56,659 nt of DNA from Synergistaceae bacterium (GTDB lineage: Bacteria; Synergistota; Synergistia; Synergistales; Aminobacteriaceae), in assembly GCA_017448795.1 (NCBI GenBank), contig JAFSKV010000022.1, positions 1 to 56,659 on the forward strand. The letters are read 5' to 3'. The translations under genes were made by a program, and so were the position numbers. Below the pieces are notes generated by a model, which searched no databases, was not told where the DNA came from, and saw only the letters and a program-made list of their open reading frames with translations. This document shows positions 7,886 to 19,000 of the stretch, piece by piece. Each line of letters starts with the position of its first letter. Positions within the stretch are counted from its first letter, which is position 1.

Positions 7886-9244
7886 CTATCTTAACGCTTC
7901 TATCTTCTTGTCCCAGCCGGAACGCCATATGTGAACCGTCATCAGCGTAGCGCAGACGATCCAGCCGAGAGGGTAGCCGATTGCGATGAAGTACACTGAC
8001 TCTGTCAGCCGCGAGATGATGAACAGGTATACCTGCCTGAACACGACAAACGACATCAGCATTATCACCATCGGACTGCGCGAGTCTCCCACGCCCCTCA
8101 ATGCCCCCGCCTGAATCTGGGCTGTTGAGTTCACCGGGTCAAAGAGGCTGTTTAGGCGGATGAACAGAACCGCGAAAGTGAGGACTGCCGCGTCTTGGTT
8201 GAAGAGTCCGGCAATGTAAGGCGCGAAAATGTACAGGCATGTGATGATACAGGCTGATATGCTCCAAGATATGCACAGCCCCTGAAGGAGACCTTTGCGG
8301 ATTCTGTCGGGCTTGCGTGCTCCTGCGTTCTGTCCCACAAAGGTTGTAACAGCCATTGCCATACTCTGGGTCGGGAGTATCACGAAAGCGTCAACACGGG
8401 CGTAAATCCCCCAGCCTGCCGTTGATGCCGCCCCGTAAGCGTTGATGTAGGCCTGGACGAATACGTTGGAGAATGACGTTACGGCCATCTGCAACCCCGC
8501 CGGGAAACCCACAGCGATAATCCGCCGCAGAATCCCGATGTCTATCCTCATCTCGCGCCACCTCAGGCTGTGCACCTCTTGGCTCGTGAACAGAAGCCAG
8601 AAGATTATTGCCCCCGATACAAACTGGGCTATTATCGTGGCATAAGCTACCCCCGCGACTCCCGACTCGAACCGCACCACGAACAGCAGATCGAGGAATA
8701 TGTTGAGGATTGAGGCGAGTATGAGGAAGTAGAGAGGACGCTTAGAGTCGCCGACAGCCCGGAGTATCGCGCTGCCCATGTTGTAGAGCATAGTCCCTCC
8801 CAGTCCCAGCGAGAATATCTGCAGGTACACTACAGCCTCGCGGAAGACTGATTCGGGGGTGTTCATCATGCGGAGGAGTCCGGGCGTGGAGAAGTAGCCT
8901 ATGGCTGAGATGACGGCGGCCATGATTACGGCGGAGACTACTGCGGTGTGTGTGGCTTTGCGGAGGCTGGGGATGTCCTTCGCGCCGAAGTACTGCGAGA
9001 TGATGACGCTTGCGCCCATCGTGAGGCCGATGAACAGCCCGATTAGCGTTATGACGATTGGGATTGTGGATGTTACTGCTCCGAGAGCGTCAGCACCGAC
9101 GAAATTCCCGACAACGATGCTGTCGACGGTGTTGTAGAGCTGCTGGAATATGTTGCCGATGAACAGAGGGAACGCGAAGCTGACCAGGTGCTTCCAGATT
9201 GTCCCGTCTGTCATGTCTTTCACTGTTGAGATTCTGTCAGGCAA
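7886..9244 (-). CDS. MATE-family multidrug/sodium antiporter
   Basis: A twelve-helix exporter of 452 residues. The two homologous halves are visible, beginning VSFAFPLFIGNIFQQLYN and VGFPAGLQMAVTSFSN. Family-typical sequence includes DSIVVGNFVGADALGAV and MGASVIISQYFGAK. I chose TTG at 9244 because AGGGGGT lies six bases upstream and the protein then starts just before the MTDGTIWKHL helix. The longer frame back to 9583 runs through the divergent DUF262 promoter area and would add an unrelated soluble extension. The substrate is unknown (cationic drugs or organic compounds in characterised members). Confidence 0.9.
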   Translation of the reverse strand: MPDRISTVKDMTDGTIWKHLVSFAFPLFIGNIFQQLYNTVDSIVVGNFVGADALGAVTSTIPIVITLIGLFIGLTMGASVIISQYFGAKDIPSLRKATHTAVVSAVIMAAVISAIGYFSTPGLLRMMNTPESVFREAVVYLQIFSLGLGGTMLYNMGSAILRAVGDSKRPLYFLILASILNIFLDLLFVVRFESGVAGVAYATIIAQFVSGAIIFWLLFTSQEVHSLRWREMRIDIGILRRIIAVGFPAGLQMAVTSFSNVFVQAYINAYGAASTAGWGIYARVDAFVILPTQSMAMAVTTFVGQNAGARKPDRIRKGLLQGLCISWSISACIITCLYIFAPYIAGLFNQDAAVLTFAVLFIRLNSLFDPVNSTAQIQAGALRGVGDSRSPMVIMLMSFVVFRQVYLFIISRLTESVYFIAIGYPLGWIVCATLMTVHIWRSGWDKKIEALR

Positions 9245-9356
9245 GATTGTTACCCCCTTTGGATGGGAATGATTGTAGGGTATGAGCGTGGGAGGGTCAA
9301 ATCGGCGTTGGACATGATAGAATGTGCAATCCCCAAAAATTACGGAGGCTGCAGCG

Positions 9357-10626
9357 TTGGCGAACCTAGAGGCAAAAACTGTGCGTGAAGTCATAACGAA
9401 GATGGCCGATGAGGAAATTGTTTTGCCTGTCATCCAGAGGCGTTTAGTCTGGGCTGAAGAAAAGATGCTGCTGCTCGACTCGCTGTTCCTGCAAAACTCA
9501 TTCGGCTCTGTTGTGTGTGTCGAGGAACATTCCGGGACAGAGCCGCTGTTTTCGTGCAGGCCGTTCACACGCGGCGGAAGCACTACAGATTTCAGCCGTC
9601 CTGATAAAATTGCGAGGACGAGAATGTTTGTGATTGACGGTCAGCAGAGGCTACAAAGTTTCTACATGGGACTGTTAGGAACACTCAACGGAAAATCACT
9701 GTACTATGACTTGTTCAGCGATTACAGCGAGAATGAATACAATTTTGCGTTCGGGACTTCAGCCGATGATCTCCCCTCGGTGAACAAAGACCCGTCGGCA
9801 ATAAATGAGTATTTGTGGTATCAGGCATCGTTGCTGTTCACTATGCTGACCCGGAACTCCAATCCTCAAATCATAACCGAAAATATCATAGCAGAAACAG
9901 GAATTGCCGATTCCGTGAAAACAAAGCACGTAGAGGAGAACGTCAGGAATTTCTACAACAGAATATTTGTCGACAACAGCATAGGAATATCAAAAGTTTC
10001 TGCGCGTGTGTCCAGCGACAAAATCAAGGACAGGGAAAGGATCACCGAGCTTTTCCGAAGGCTGAACAACGGCGGAACAAGGCTGACAAACTATGATTTA
10101 GTCTACTCATCCTTAAGCGGCATTAACGATGATATGGACAGTTTCTTTGACACCCTTGAGACCCGCTACTCATCAATAGGGATGAACAGGCGCGCAATCA
10201 TAAGGCTACTGTATGTCCTGACCTACCAGCCCACAAAGAACGAGGACAGCATGAGCCAAGATGGCTTCAGCTTTCACTGCTCAACCGTGCTTTCAGTTAC
10301 CGCTGCGGATGGCGGGCAAACAGTACAGGGATGACATAATTCACCCGCGCAGCCTTCTTGAACGGGCAGGCATAGACCAGAGCAGGATAAACAGCATAGG
10401 CAACTTGCAGTTTCTTGACCCGGACGCTAACAGGAAACGCAAAAGAGCAAAAGAGTTCGGCGACTGGCTGAAATCAGAAATATGTGAGGAAAATCCATAT
10501 TACACGTACTACTTGAAGAAGCACTTGATCCCGAAGGATTCTTCATTGTGGCATGTGCGCAAGTTCGATGAGTTCCTCCGCGCAAGACTCAGGATAATAG
10601 CATACAAAATCAAATCCGAACTCTAA
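9357..10626 (+). pseudogene. DUF262 (GmrS/ParB-like) protein, frameshifted
   Basis: The N-terminal part carries the DUF262 signature (VLPVIQRRLVW, FVIDGQQRLQSF, RRLNNGGTRL). The C-terminal part has the family-like IIHPRSLLERAGID...NSIGNLQFLD block. The two parts are in different frames (to 10334, and from 10261). The short stretch between about 10258 and 10315 reads best in the third frame, suggesting two small indels. The start is TTG at 9357, eight bases after GGAGG. DUF262 proteins include GmrSD-type restriction enzymes against modified phage DNA and other predicted defence nucleases; no partner gene is adjacent. It is probably inactive unless the shifts are assembly errors. The middle may also be shortened compared with typical 550-600 residue members. 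Confidence 0.75.
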
Positions 10627-10635
10627 CAGTGAACA

Positions 10636-10662
10636 GCCGGGACAACTCCCAATCATCCCGGC
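10636..10662. terminator. Hairpin between convergent genes, weak terminator
   Basis: A perfect 7-bp stem GCCGGGA/TCCCGGC with a 13-base loop lies between the DUF262 and citC stops. There is no clear T-run on either strand, so termination efficiency is uncertain. Confidence 0.4.
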
Positions 10663-10671
10663 ATCCCCTCG

Positions 10672-11718
10672 CTAGTAGTGAATCACATTCTCCGTCCCCC
10701 GTATCCTCGCTATCACACCTTCAGCCTCGTCACTCGCGAAATACTCATACGTCGTCTCAGGCACAAGCCCCCGTATATCCTCAAGCCTTCCTTCCTTGAT
10801 GGCCTGCCTGACGTCTGACGCGCTGATGACCTTCCCGCCCTCCGTCTTTCTTGGGACAATCACGCACCTTATCCCATGCTCCGGGAGCTTCTCCGACATT
10901 ATCCGGTTGTATATCCCCGTAACGAGACTCTTGGGTTCCTCGCCAACATAACGCGCGTTGACACCCAAAGCACCCGCTATCTTCACGAACACTTCAAGGT
11001 CTAAATTCGCGTGGCTCTCGATGACTGCCTCGTCATCCTTCTGGAAGTAGCTGGGGAACGTCGCCGAGCTTATGATGTACGGCCCTGTGTCATGGTACAC
11101 AATGTTGCTGAGATGAGCTGTCCCGGCCATGACAAGACGCTTCCGAACGTCAAACGGAACAAGTGATGCATCCTCGCTCACAATGAACAGGTGAAGCACG
11201 TCATTCTCACCCGCGGCCTTCTCCACCAAATACTGATGCCCCAGCGTGAAAGGGTTGGCGTTCAGGACAAGAGCCGCTACATTTTCGCCCCCGCGTTTTG
11301 TTGCCGACAGCTCCGCAAGATAGTCCGCAAATCCTGTTCTCCTGTTCTCCATGAAGACAACCTGATTGTCTATGCGCACAATCTCGTAGAAGCCCAAGTC
11401 CCCGAAGAATTTTGCCGAACTGCATTTTGTGTACAGGAACAAGTGATTGACTCCCCGCTCATACTCATGCTGAACTAGGTGTGAGACAACCTCATTCATG
11501 AGTCCCTCGCCCTGGTGCCTGTGGCTGACGGCCATGCAGCGGAGAGTGTTCCCGAAGCAGCTCCCGGTAGCAACAATGTTGTAGTCGTCATCATACAGCG
11601 CACACGTGTAATCTAGGTTCTTGTCGCGCCTTATCCCCTCGTCCTGCAAAAGATGCTCAACCTGCGCATTGCCTCTCTTATCTGACGGGTATACCTTCGA
11701 GACTGTGTAATCTGACAT
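10672..11718 (-). CDS. citC: [Citrate (pro-3S)-lyase] ligase
   Basis: Acetylates (activates) the phosphoribosyl-dephospho-CoA arm of citrate lyase using ATP and acetate. The 348-residue protein has an N-terminal GNAT-like half (CMAVSHRHQGEGLMNEVVSHL) and a C-terminal nucleotidyltransferase domain (VLNANPFTLGHQYLVEKAA with the HxGH-like GHQY, VIVPRKTEGGKVISASDVR with the ISAS motif). Length and order fit CitC. The ATG is preceded by AGGGGGA. No citD, citE, citF, citX or citG gene is present in the window, so the lyase must be encoded elsewhere or the gene is an orphan. Confidence 0.92.
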   Translation of the reverse strand: MSDYTVSKVYPSDKRGNAQVEHLLQDEGIRRDKNLDYTCALYDDDYNIVATGSCFGNTLRCMAVSHRHQGEGLMNEVVSHLVQHEYERGVNHLFLYTKCSSAKFFGDLGFYEIVRIDNQVVFMENRRTGFADYLAELSATKRGGENVAALVLNANPFTLGHQYLVEKAAGENDVLHLFIVSEDASLVPFDVRKRLVMAGTAHLSNIVYHDTGPYIISSATFPSYFQKDDEAVIESHANLDLEVFVKIAGALGVNARYVGEEPKSLVTGIYNRIMSEKLPEHGIRCVIVPRKTEGGKVISASDVRQAIKEGRLEDIRGLVPETTYEYFASDEAEGVIARIRGTENVIHY

Positions 11719-11744
11719 TCTCGTTCCCCCTGTGAAATTTTGGA

Positions 11745-11774
11745 TTGTGAAAATTTTACACTATGTGCTATAAT
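11745..11774 (+). promoter_or_regulatory. Sigma-70-type promoter of tRNA-Ser
   Basis: TTGTGA (11745-11750), an 18-base spacer and a perfect TATAAT (11769-11774) lie 15 bases upstream of the tRNA. Confidence 0.65.
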
Positions 11775-11789
11775 TCCGCCTGTTTTCAC

Positions 11790-11874
11790 GGAGAATTGGC
11801 CGAGCGGTCGATGGCGGTTGACTTGAAATCAATTGAGGTGCAAGCCTCCGGGGGTTCGAATCCTCCATTCTCCG
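11790..11874 (+). tRNA. tRNA-Ser(UGA)
   Basis: An 85-base class II tRNA. Acceptor arms GGAGAAT/ATTCTCC, a D-loop with GGCCGAGCGG, anticodon loop CTTGAAA (anticodon TGA), a long variable arm (GAGGTGCAAGCCTC) and a GGTTCGAATCC T-arm are all visible. The discriminator is G. CCA is not encoded (CTA follows), so it must be added post-transcriptionally. Confidence 0.96.
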
Positions 11875-11941
11875 CTACGTAATGGGAAGTCCTGTACCAA
11901 GTGTGCAGGGCTTTTCTGTATATCAGGGGGGAAAATCTCAC

Positions 11942-12739
11942 ATGGACAAACTAACTTCACTTCAGGAATATTTAGCCTCACTCGGAAGTGCCGCCGTCGC
12001 GTTCTCAGGGGGAGTCGACAGCACTTTACTTCTCAGAATCGCGCATGACGTTCTCGCGGACAAGGCAATAGCCGTAACAGTCTCAGCGTCATTCACAGCA
12101 GGAAGGGAGACGGAAGAGGCCGAAAATTTTTGTCGGCAGAATCACATCACCCACATCACACTTCACGTAGACATGGCCGAAATACCCGGCTTCACTGCAA
12201 ACCCTCCCGACCGCTGTTATCACTGCAAGCGCGCCCTCTTCACCCGAATTTTTGGGGCGGCAAGTGAGCTGGGCATCCCTCACGTTCTCGACGGCTCAAA
12301 TCTCGACGACACGGGCGACTACAGGCCGGGCATGAAGGCACTATCTGAGCTGGGAGTTATCAGCCCCTTGCGTGAATGCGGCCTAACCAAGCAGGATGTC
12401 CGGGAAATTTCGCGGGAATTAGGCCTGTCGACGTGGGACAAGCCTTCGTTCGCGTGCCTCGCGTCAAGGTTCGTTTACGGTGAGGAGATTACGCCGGAAA
12501 AATTGAGAATGGTTGAGCGGGCTGAAGAGCTGTTGCTGTCGATGGGCTTCCGTCAGATGAGAGTCAGAGTTCACGGTGATGTTGCGAGGATTGAGCTTCT
12601 CCCGGAAGATTTTTCCCGGATTATGGCTGACGATGTAAGGAGGGCTGTGTATGACGCGCTGAAGGGATACGGTTTCGGGTATGTTGCGCTGGACTTGAGG
12701 GGCTACAGGACGGGAAGCATGAATGAAGCCTTGCTGTGA
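11942..12739 (+). CDS. larE: LarE-type ATP-dependent sacrificial sulfur transferase
   Basis: A PP-loop ATPase of 265 residues. The motif AFSGGVDSTLL binds ATP. C in PPDRCYHCKRALF is the candidate sulfur donor region, and PSFACLASRFVYGEEIT is family-typical. LarE converts an active-site Cys to dehydroalanine to thiolate the nickel-pincer cofactor of lactate racemase. Related NAD synthase/ExsB-like ATPases are the alternative. AGGGGGG lies ten bases before the ATG at 11942; the frame is open further upstream toward the tRNA but without a ribosome binding site there. larA, larB and larC are not in the window, so its partners must lie elsewhere. Confidence 0.85.
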   Translation: MDKLTSLQEYLASLGSAAVAFSGGVDSTLLLRIAHDVLADKAIAVTVSASFTAGRETEEAENFCRQNHITHITLHVDMAEIPGFTANPPDRCYHCKRALFTRIFGAASELGIPHVLDGSNLDDTGDYRPGMKALSELGVISPLRECGLTKQDVREISRELGLSTWDKPSFACLASRFVYGEEITPEKLRMVERAEELLLSMGFRQMRVRVHGDVARIELLPEDFSRIMADDVRRAVYDALKGYGFGYVALDLRGYRTGSMNEALL

Positions 12740-13055
12740 TAGAATACACGTTAAAGAATATTCCCCGTAATTCCGAAAAATATTGCGAATGACAAGCCGG
12801 GAGTGTGTTGTTTCCACTGTCATACATGCTCCTGATACACCCTGAGCAGGAGGCATAGGGGGGCAGGAGTTCACTGGTACAATATTTGCCCATCATAAAA
12901 TCAAGGAGGTGGACGCGGAGAACGAACATTTGCGCAATTCGGCAGGGGATTCGTCAAGATTTCCCCCATCAGAAAAATGCAACATGCAGGAAATATCTCA
13001 TCTATCCCAATCACAAAAACACACAAGGGAAGAAAGGACAAGGAGGTTTGTTCAC
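12740..13055 (+). other. 316-bp intergenic leader before the giant surface-protein gene
   Basis: No coding gene is supported. A candidate -10 TACAAT lies near 12876 without a convincing -35. An AAGGAGGTG at 12903-12911 is not followed by a suitably spaced start. A GGGG/CCCC hairpin is possible near 12944-12966. The real ribosome binding site (AAGGAGG) is at 13040-13046. The long 5' leader could be regulatory, but I recognise no riboswitch. Confidence 0.4.
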
Positions 13056-16000
13056 ATGAGAAAACGCATATTGTGCATTGGCGTGCTGTCGGCTCTGCTT
13101 GTGGGTATGCTGTCGGCTTCGGCTTGGGCTACAGACTACTACAGGCTGAACACTATTACAGCACCTGCCACTATCACAGCACCAAGATATACTGATGAGT
13201 ATGACATCGGTACTATCAAGCTCTCCGCTGATTACAGCTATCAAAGTGCTACAAGTCTTCCGTCAGGGTACAACACGGCGAATAAAATCACGTACGCTCT
13301 CAGCTTCAACCCTGAATCTATGGTAGCCACTGGCAAAACATTGACCAAACCAAGTGATACAAGCATAGCCAAGAAAAATGATAAGGTAGCTGTTAATCTT
13401 GTTGGCAAAGTTGTAGCATCAGGAACAGTAACCATAACCGCGACTCAGAAGCCAAGTACGGTTAATGCGACTTCCGGGCCTGAAATCACCAAGACGGCTA
13501 CAATCAAGATCACCATTCCCGAAAAAACCGCCCCGGTAGTCTCAGGCGACCCCACAATCTACTCGGTCTACTCCTACGACAAGGCTCTTGTTACCACCAA
13601 CGGCCTGAACGTCGTCAATCTCGGCAACTACCCTGAGAGCATCGACATTGACCTTGGCGGGGAGAAAAAATCGTTCTACGACGGGAAAACGGGAACAGTC
13701 TCGAAATACGGCATAACGGCCACACTTGACGCGTACACGAAGGGCAAAGACAGGAAAATCACCCTGTCAGGCACTCCCACTGAGCCGGTCGACAGCTTCA
13801 AGCTGACCATAGTAGCCCAGAACAAGAAGGCAAACGGCAAGTACAACAAGCTCACGAAGAGCTACACGCTGTCAATCTTCAAGCCCGCCCCAGTTGTGTC
13901 AAACGATACTCAGGCAGACCAACCGAGCATAGCTTCAAGGGACTACGTGGTCGGCCTCCCGCTTGCGGCCGGAAATTTTGCCCAGAAGAATTACACGAAC
14001 ATCGTCAACTTCGGCAACTATCCTGAGAGCATCGATGTAACGTTTGGCGTGGATTCCAGCGGCAAGCCCCAGACAATCCAGGCTTACGACGGGACATCGA
14101 AGACGATCACCTACAACGGCATAACCGCCACAATTGATGCCTACAACAAGAATAACAGGAAAATAACGCTGTCAGGAACGCCGACTGCCCCCGCTGACAA
14201 GGTCGACCTGAAAATCACGGTCAAGAGCAGGAAAGCAGGCGGAAAGTGGAACACGCTCAACAAGAACTATGTCCTGAAGCTCTACAAGCACGAGCCTGTG
14301 TTCTCAGGTGATGTGGGGATAATTCCGCTCGGAACAATCGCAACCGCGCAGCCGAAAACGAACAACAAGGACTTCACGTTTACTCTTGGCTACTACCCTG
14401 AGTCGATTGACATCACGATGGGAAACAAGACTGTAACCGCAGGCCTTGCAGCACTGTCCGCAACCGCTCTCGAAAACGGCATCACAGTGGCGGCAACATT
14501 ACTGACCAACACAAACGGAGTAGCCGCTCCCAAAGCGACAAGGGATGTTACCATTGCAGGCACGCCCACAGCGGCGACAGACGGGACTGACATAGTCGTT
14601 ACGGTCAAGAGCAGGGCGGCAGGCGGCAAAATCGCGTCTGTGTCAAAGACGTTCACGCTCTACGTCAAGGCGAAGCCAGTAGCCGACAAGACAGGCACAA
14701 CGGTCAACTTCACTGCCAACGGAGCAGCCTACGGTAATGCCGCTCTTCCTAAGAACTTAGGCGAGAAAATCAGGCTTGTACACACGGGAGCAAACGCGGA
14801 AAAAGCACTTGACACTACTGCTTTGACCACTGCGACGGCAAGCAAGCCAATCATTGAGCAGGACAGGCCTCTTATCAAGGCTCAGACAGACGTTCTCAAG
14901 TTCAACCTGACAGGAGCGACTCTTCCCGTAACAATCACTGCTACAGGCCTCCCCAAGGGGCTTGAAATCAGCCAAGACGCGGGGCTCGACGCATCCAAGA
15001 ACGCCAGCGGTGTCGGAACAGCGACGGCATACATCAGGGGCACTCCTCAGGAGTCGGGCTCATTCGACATCAAGCTCATACTGACGAACGACCTCTCCAA
15101 GGTCCAGAGCGTCGACAAGGACGGAAAGGCTACATCTGTTGCGGCTGACATAGCAGGCTGGAAACTGTCTTCTACGACTATCAGCTATGACTACAAGCTG
15201 GAAGTCATCCCCGCCCCCTCGTTCGACATCAAGAAGCTCCCCGACCTGACATGGAGCCAGGACTACAGCCTGACCTCAAAGGACATCAAGGCCACCGGGG
15301 CAGTAGCGTCAACCGGGCGCACACTCCGCTTCACACTCAGCAACACCAAGAAAGTGAAAGAGGGCAGCGCATGGAAGGATCAGACAGTGCTTCCTCCCGC
15401 CGTGCTGAAGGTTGACCGCCTCACCGGGAAGATCACGGGCAAGCTGACATCCATGGACTATGACACTCCCGCAGTGTTCAGCTTCGACGCGAAGGCAAAA
15501 CTTGAGAAGAGCGTAATTATCACAGTCAGCAACGACCTCCGCGCTGTGTCGAGGGAAGTCTCGATTGACATTCTCGCGGTCGCGCCTGATTTCGCGGACA
15601 AGGGCAACATCCAGAAGAACCTGAACGCCCTCAAGCTCAAGTACAGCGATGATGTGAGCTTCAAGATCTCGGCGACCAAGGTGCCCGGCACAATCTCGTG
15701 GGACATCGACAGCTCCAAGCTCCCCGCGGGCCTGAAAGTCCTCATCTCCGGCGAGAAAGCGGACGCTACGGGCAAGAAGGCAGACTCAGGCACAGCAGAA
15801 ACCGTGTCCAAGACCTACATCACCCTCAAGGGCAAGCCTAAAGTCGCGCTCAAGAACTACAGGCTTCCCATAAAGATGGGCAACGCTGTCGGAAGCGTGG
15901 ACCTGTCGCTTGTCTTTAACGTAGGGGACGGCGGCTCGCTCACAGTCATAGGCAGGAAGATGGCAAGGGGCGAAAAGGCACTCCACACGTACAAGGTAGA

Positions 16001-19000
16001 CAAAAGCGGGAACGCCAGCGGAAGAGCGGTGAAACTTGAGCTGACCAGCAGGGACACAGACAGGGTGCGCGGAACTGACATAGTCAGCACGGACCTTGAC
16101 AACTACTTCTGGGTTGAGCCAGGGCCGATCAAGTGGTCGATAAGCGGGCAGCCCTCTGGCGTGAGGATTGTAACCGACTCCTCGCTTGAGTCCTTTGACA
16201 CGCTTGCCCACATCGAAGGCGAACTCAAGAGCGCGACAAAGCGCGACAAGGAGACGGGCAAGACGTGGTACACAGTTACGGCGAAGAACACTGTAACCAA
16301 CACGGTAAAGGAGTTCTCGACGGATCTCACGGTCTTTGCTGACCCGCAGATAACCACAAAGACACTTGCGCCGCTGACGACAGACAAGAATTACAGCGGG
16401 ACGATTGTGGGCTCAGGCGGTGAATCCGCTGACCTCTCATGGACGATAACAGTCGTTACATCAGGCGACGTGAACGACACAAGGTCTCCCAACAACAGGA
16501 CGGCCAAACCTGCATCGCTTCCTTCACCGAAGGGCAACAAGGCGATAACGCAGGCAACGTACACCTCCCCTGTGTCAGGCGCGACTTCAACGCTTACCTT
16601 CAAGAGGGACGCGAAGACGGGGAACATCCTCATCACAGGAAGCCTCGACGCTATGCCCTCGACGGACGTGAACCTTGACACCGTCAGGGTATGGGTAAGG
16701 CTGTCGAATGACTACACAGGAGTCGCCGTGAGCAGGGATATAGCCCTCCTCGTGAAGGGAATCGCCCCGAAGATCACTACGAACCAGGCGGACGCGACAA
16801 AGAACGCCGACTTCGAGATAGGGACAGCGGGCAGCTTCCCGGTCGCAGCAACAGGAACGAAGCCCATAGTTTTCGGCGCGTACATCGACACGGCAGCGGC
16901 CAAGACGTACTTCGGGCTTGACGGCAAGACCAGCATCGACCTGTGCTTCCCTACTGGCAGCGCACCCGACAATTACCCCGACGGACTAGGCCTCAGGTTC
17001 AACTCGAATGACGCAAGGCTCGAATACACGACCGACGGCAAGCTCGCCCTGAGCCAGCTTCCGATAACGTTCGCGGCGAGGAACGCGGCGGTGAAGAAGC
17101 CAGTAACGAGATCCCTCAAGGTCAACATCAAGGGCAGAGGGGTCAAGATCTATGAGGACAATGACGAGGGGACTACTGTTGTCTCGCCTGACATCACGAT
17201 ATTCGGCGTTGCGGGTACGGAGGGGGATCCGTTCATCAAGCTCATAGTCAGCGGGGACGGCCCGTTCTCCTACACGCTGTCGCCGAAAGATCTCGACAAC
17301 AAGGGCAACCAAATAGTGAAGAACGGCCTCTCCATCACGTCAGAGGATGAGGATGGCAAAAAGGTCTTCAAGATTTCGGGAACTCCGACGGCTGGCCAGG
17401 AGACAAAGACACCGTTCGCCATCACGGTCGTGAACCCTTCAACAAAGGCGAAGGCCTCCGCGAAGATAACCATTGTGGGCGCGCTTCCTCCTGAGATCAA
17501 CGTGAAGAAGGACAAGGACGGGACAGAGCAGCCGTTCGAGAAGGTCGTCGAAATCGGAAAGACCCTCAGCCTCAAGCTCTCCACGAAGAAGGGTTCAAAG
17601 CGCGCTGTCGTGAAGAACACCGCCAAGACAACGCAGGTGAGCGTGTGGAAGTGGGACACGAAGGACATCGGATATGCGCCTATCAGGTGGCTGATTGACG
17701 ACGAAGCGGGCGATCCGTACAAGACTGCCGCGGATCTTGTCGCGCTGGGCCTCTCGTTCGACTCTGAGACAGGCACGTTCAAGGGTACTCCCAAGATGGT
17801 AACCTCAGCGGACGATACGGATGCCAAGTACAAGTACGAGCCTTACACGTTCTCCGTCAAGGCGAGCAACGACGCGGGCATCACCGAGGGCGTGGATGTC
17901 ATCATCGGCGTAAAGGGAGCGAAGCCGAGAATCACAACGAAGCTCATTGTGTTCAACAAGGGCGACGCGGACAACTCTGACCCGTTCTTCATCAGCAGCC
18001 CGGACAAGATGCTCAAGACCAACATACTCTCAGACGACACGACAGCCAACGTGCGCTGGGCGTGGGGGAGCGGTGCTGATCCGAGTGCTGTGGGGCTTGA
18101 CGATGAAATCAAGGGCGTTGGCATCAGCGACAACTTCGGCAACTACGGGCTTCTGGCGAACTCCGGGATAGCGGCCGCCGACGCGACAAAGGGCAAGTCC
18201 CTGAAGGTTTCGGCCGACAACATGGGAACAGTAGTAACGTCCAACATCAGGATCGGCATCAACGACGCAAAGCCGGAAATCCAGGGCGAGGCGACACTCG
18301 ACGCTACAGTGACAAGCGAAATTCAGAGGCTTCCGGTAACCTACACCATCAAGACAGAAAGCACGATGGCGACAGGCGACACGAAGCTGAAGTGGACGCT
18401 CTCCAAGAAGCCCACAGGAGGCATCATATCCGCGACAATCAAGGCGGCGACTGACGGGAAGAGCGCGACGGTGACCTACACAGTCCCGAAGAACGCGCTT
18501 GTATCCACAGACGAGGCCAAGACTGACACGGTTCAGGTCGTGGTAACGAACACCTACACGAAGGAATACGGCTCGTTTGACGTGAAGATAACCATCAATC
18601 CGCCGTCTACAGCTCTTCCTGCCGCGAAAGATGCTCTTCCTGAAGACAGGCTTGACGCTGACGACGAGGCACTTTCTGATGACCTTGAAGCCGAGGAAGG
18701 CGCGGTAACATACGGCGGCGCGAGGACGATAGAAGCCCTCACGGCGGATCAGCGCAGGGTTCTTGCTGAGGGCGGCTACATCATAGCGGCTATACTTCCT
18801 GAAATCAGGGCGGAAGAGTCAGGGCAGTATGACCTTGAGGCAGTGTCCCTTGACGAGGCCGCGCCGGAAGGTTACGAGCTCGTTTGGTTCGCGTTCCCTG
18901 TTGATGTCGAAAGCTCGGACGATGACCTTATCGCTGAGTTCTACGACGAGGCAGGAGCTGAAGTGTTCGCTGTTCCTGAAGGCAGAGTCGTTGTCCCGTC

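Noticed and set aside
7886-9583. Longer MATE protein of 565 residues
   Set aside because: The extra N-terminal 113 residues are not membrane-like and overlap the divergent DUF262 start. A TTG with a good ribosome binding site gives the family-typical 452 residues.
11790-12739. tRNA-Ser as an integration site for a genomic island with the adjacent LarE gene
   Set aside because: No integrase, no duplicated tRNA 3' end and no composition change were seen next to it.
12909-13055. Upstream extension of the giant surface protein
   Set aside because: It would place 49 polar residues before a clear signal peptide, and the AAGGAGG site fits the downstream ATG.
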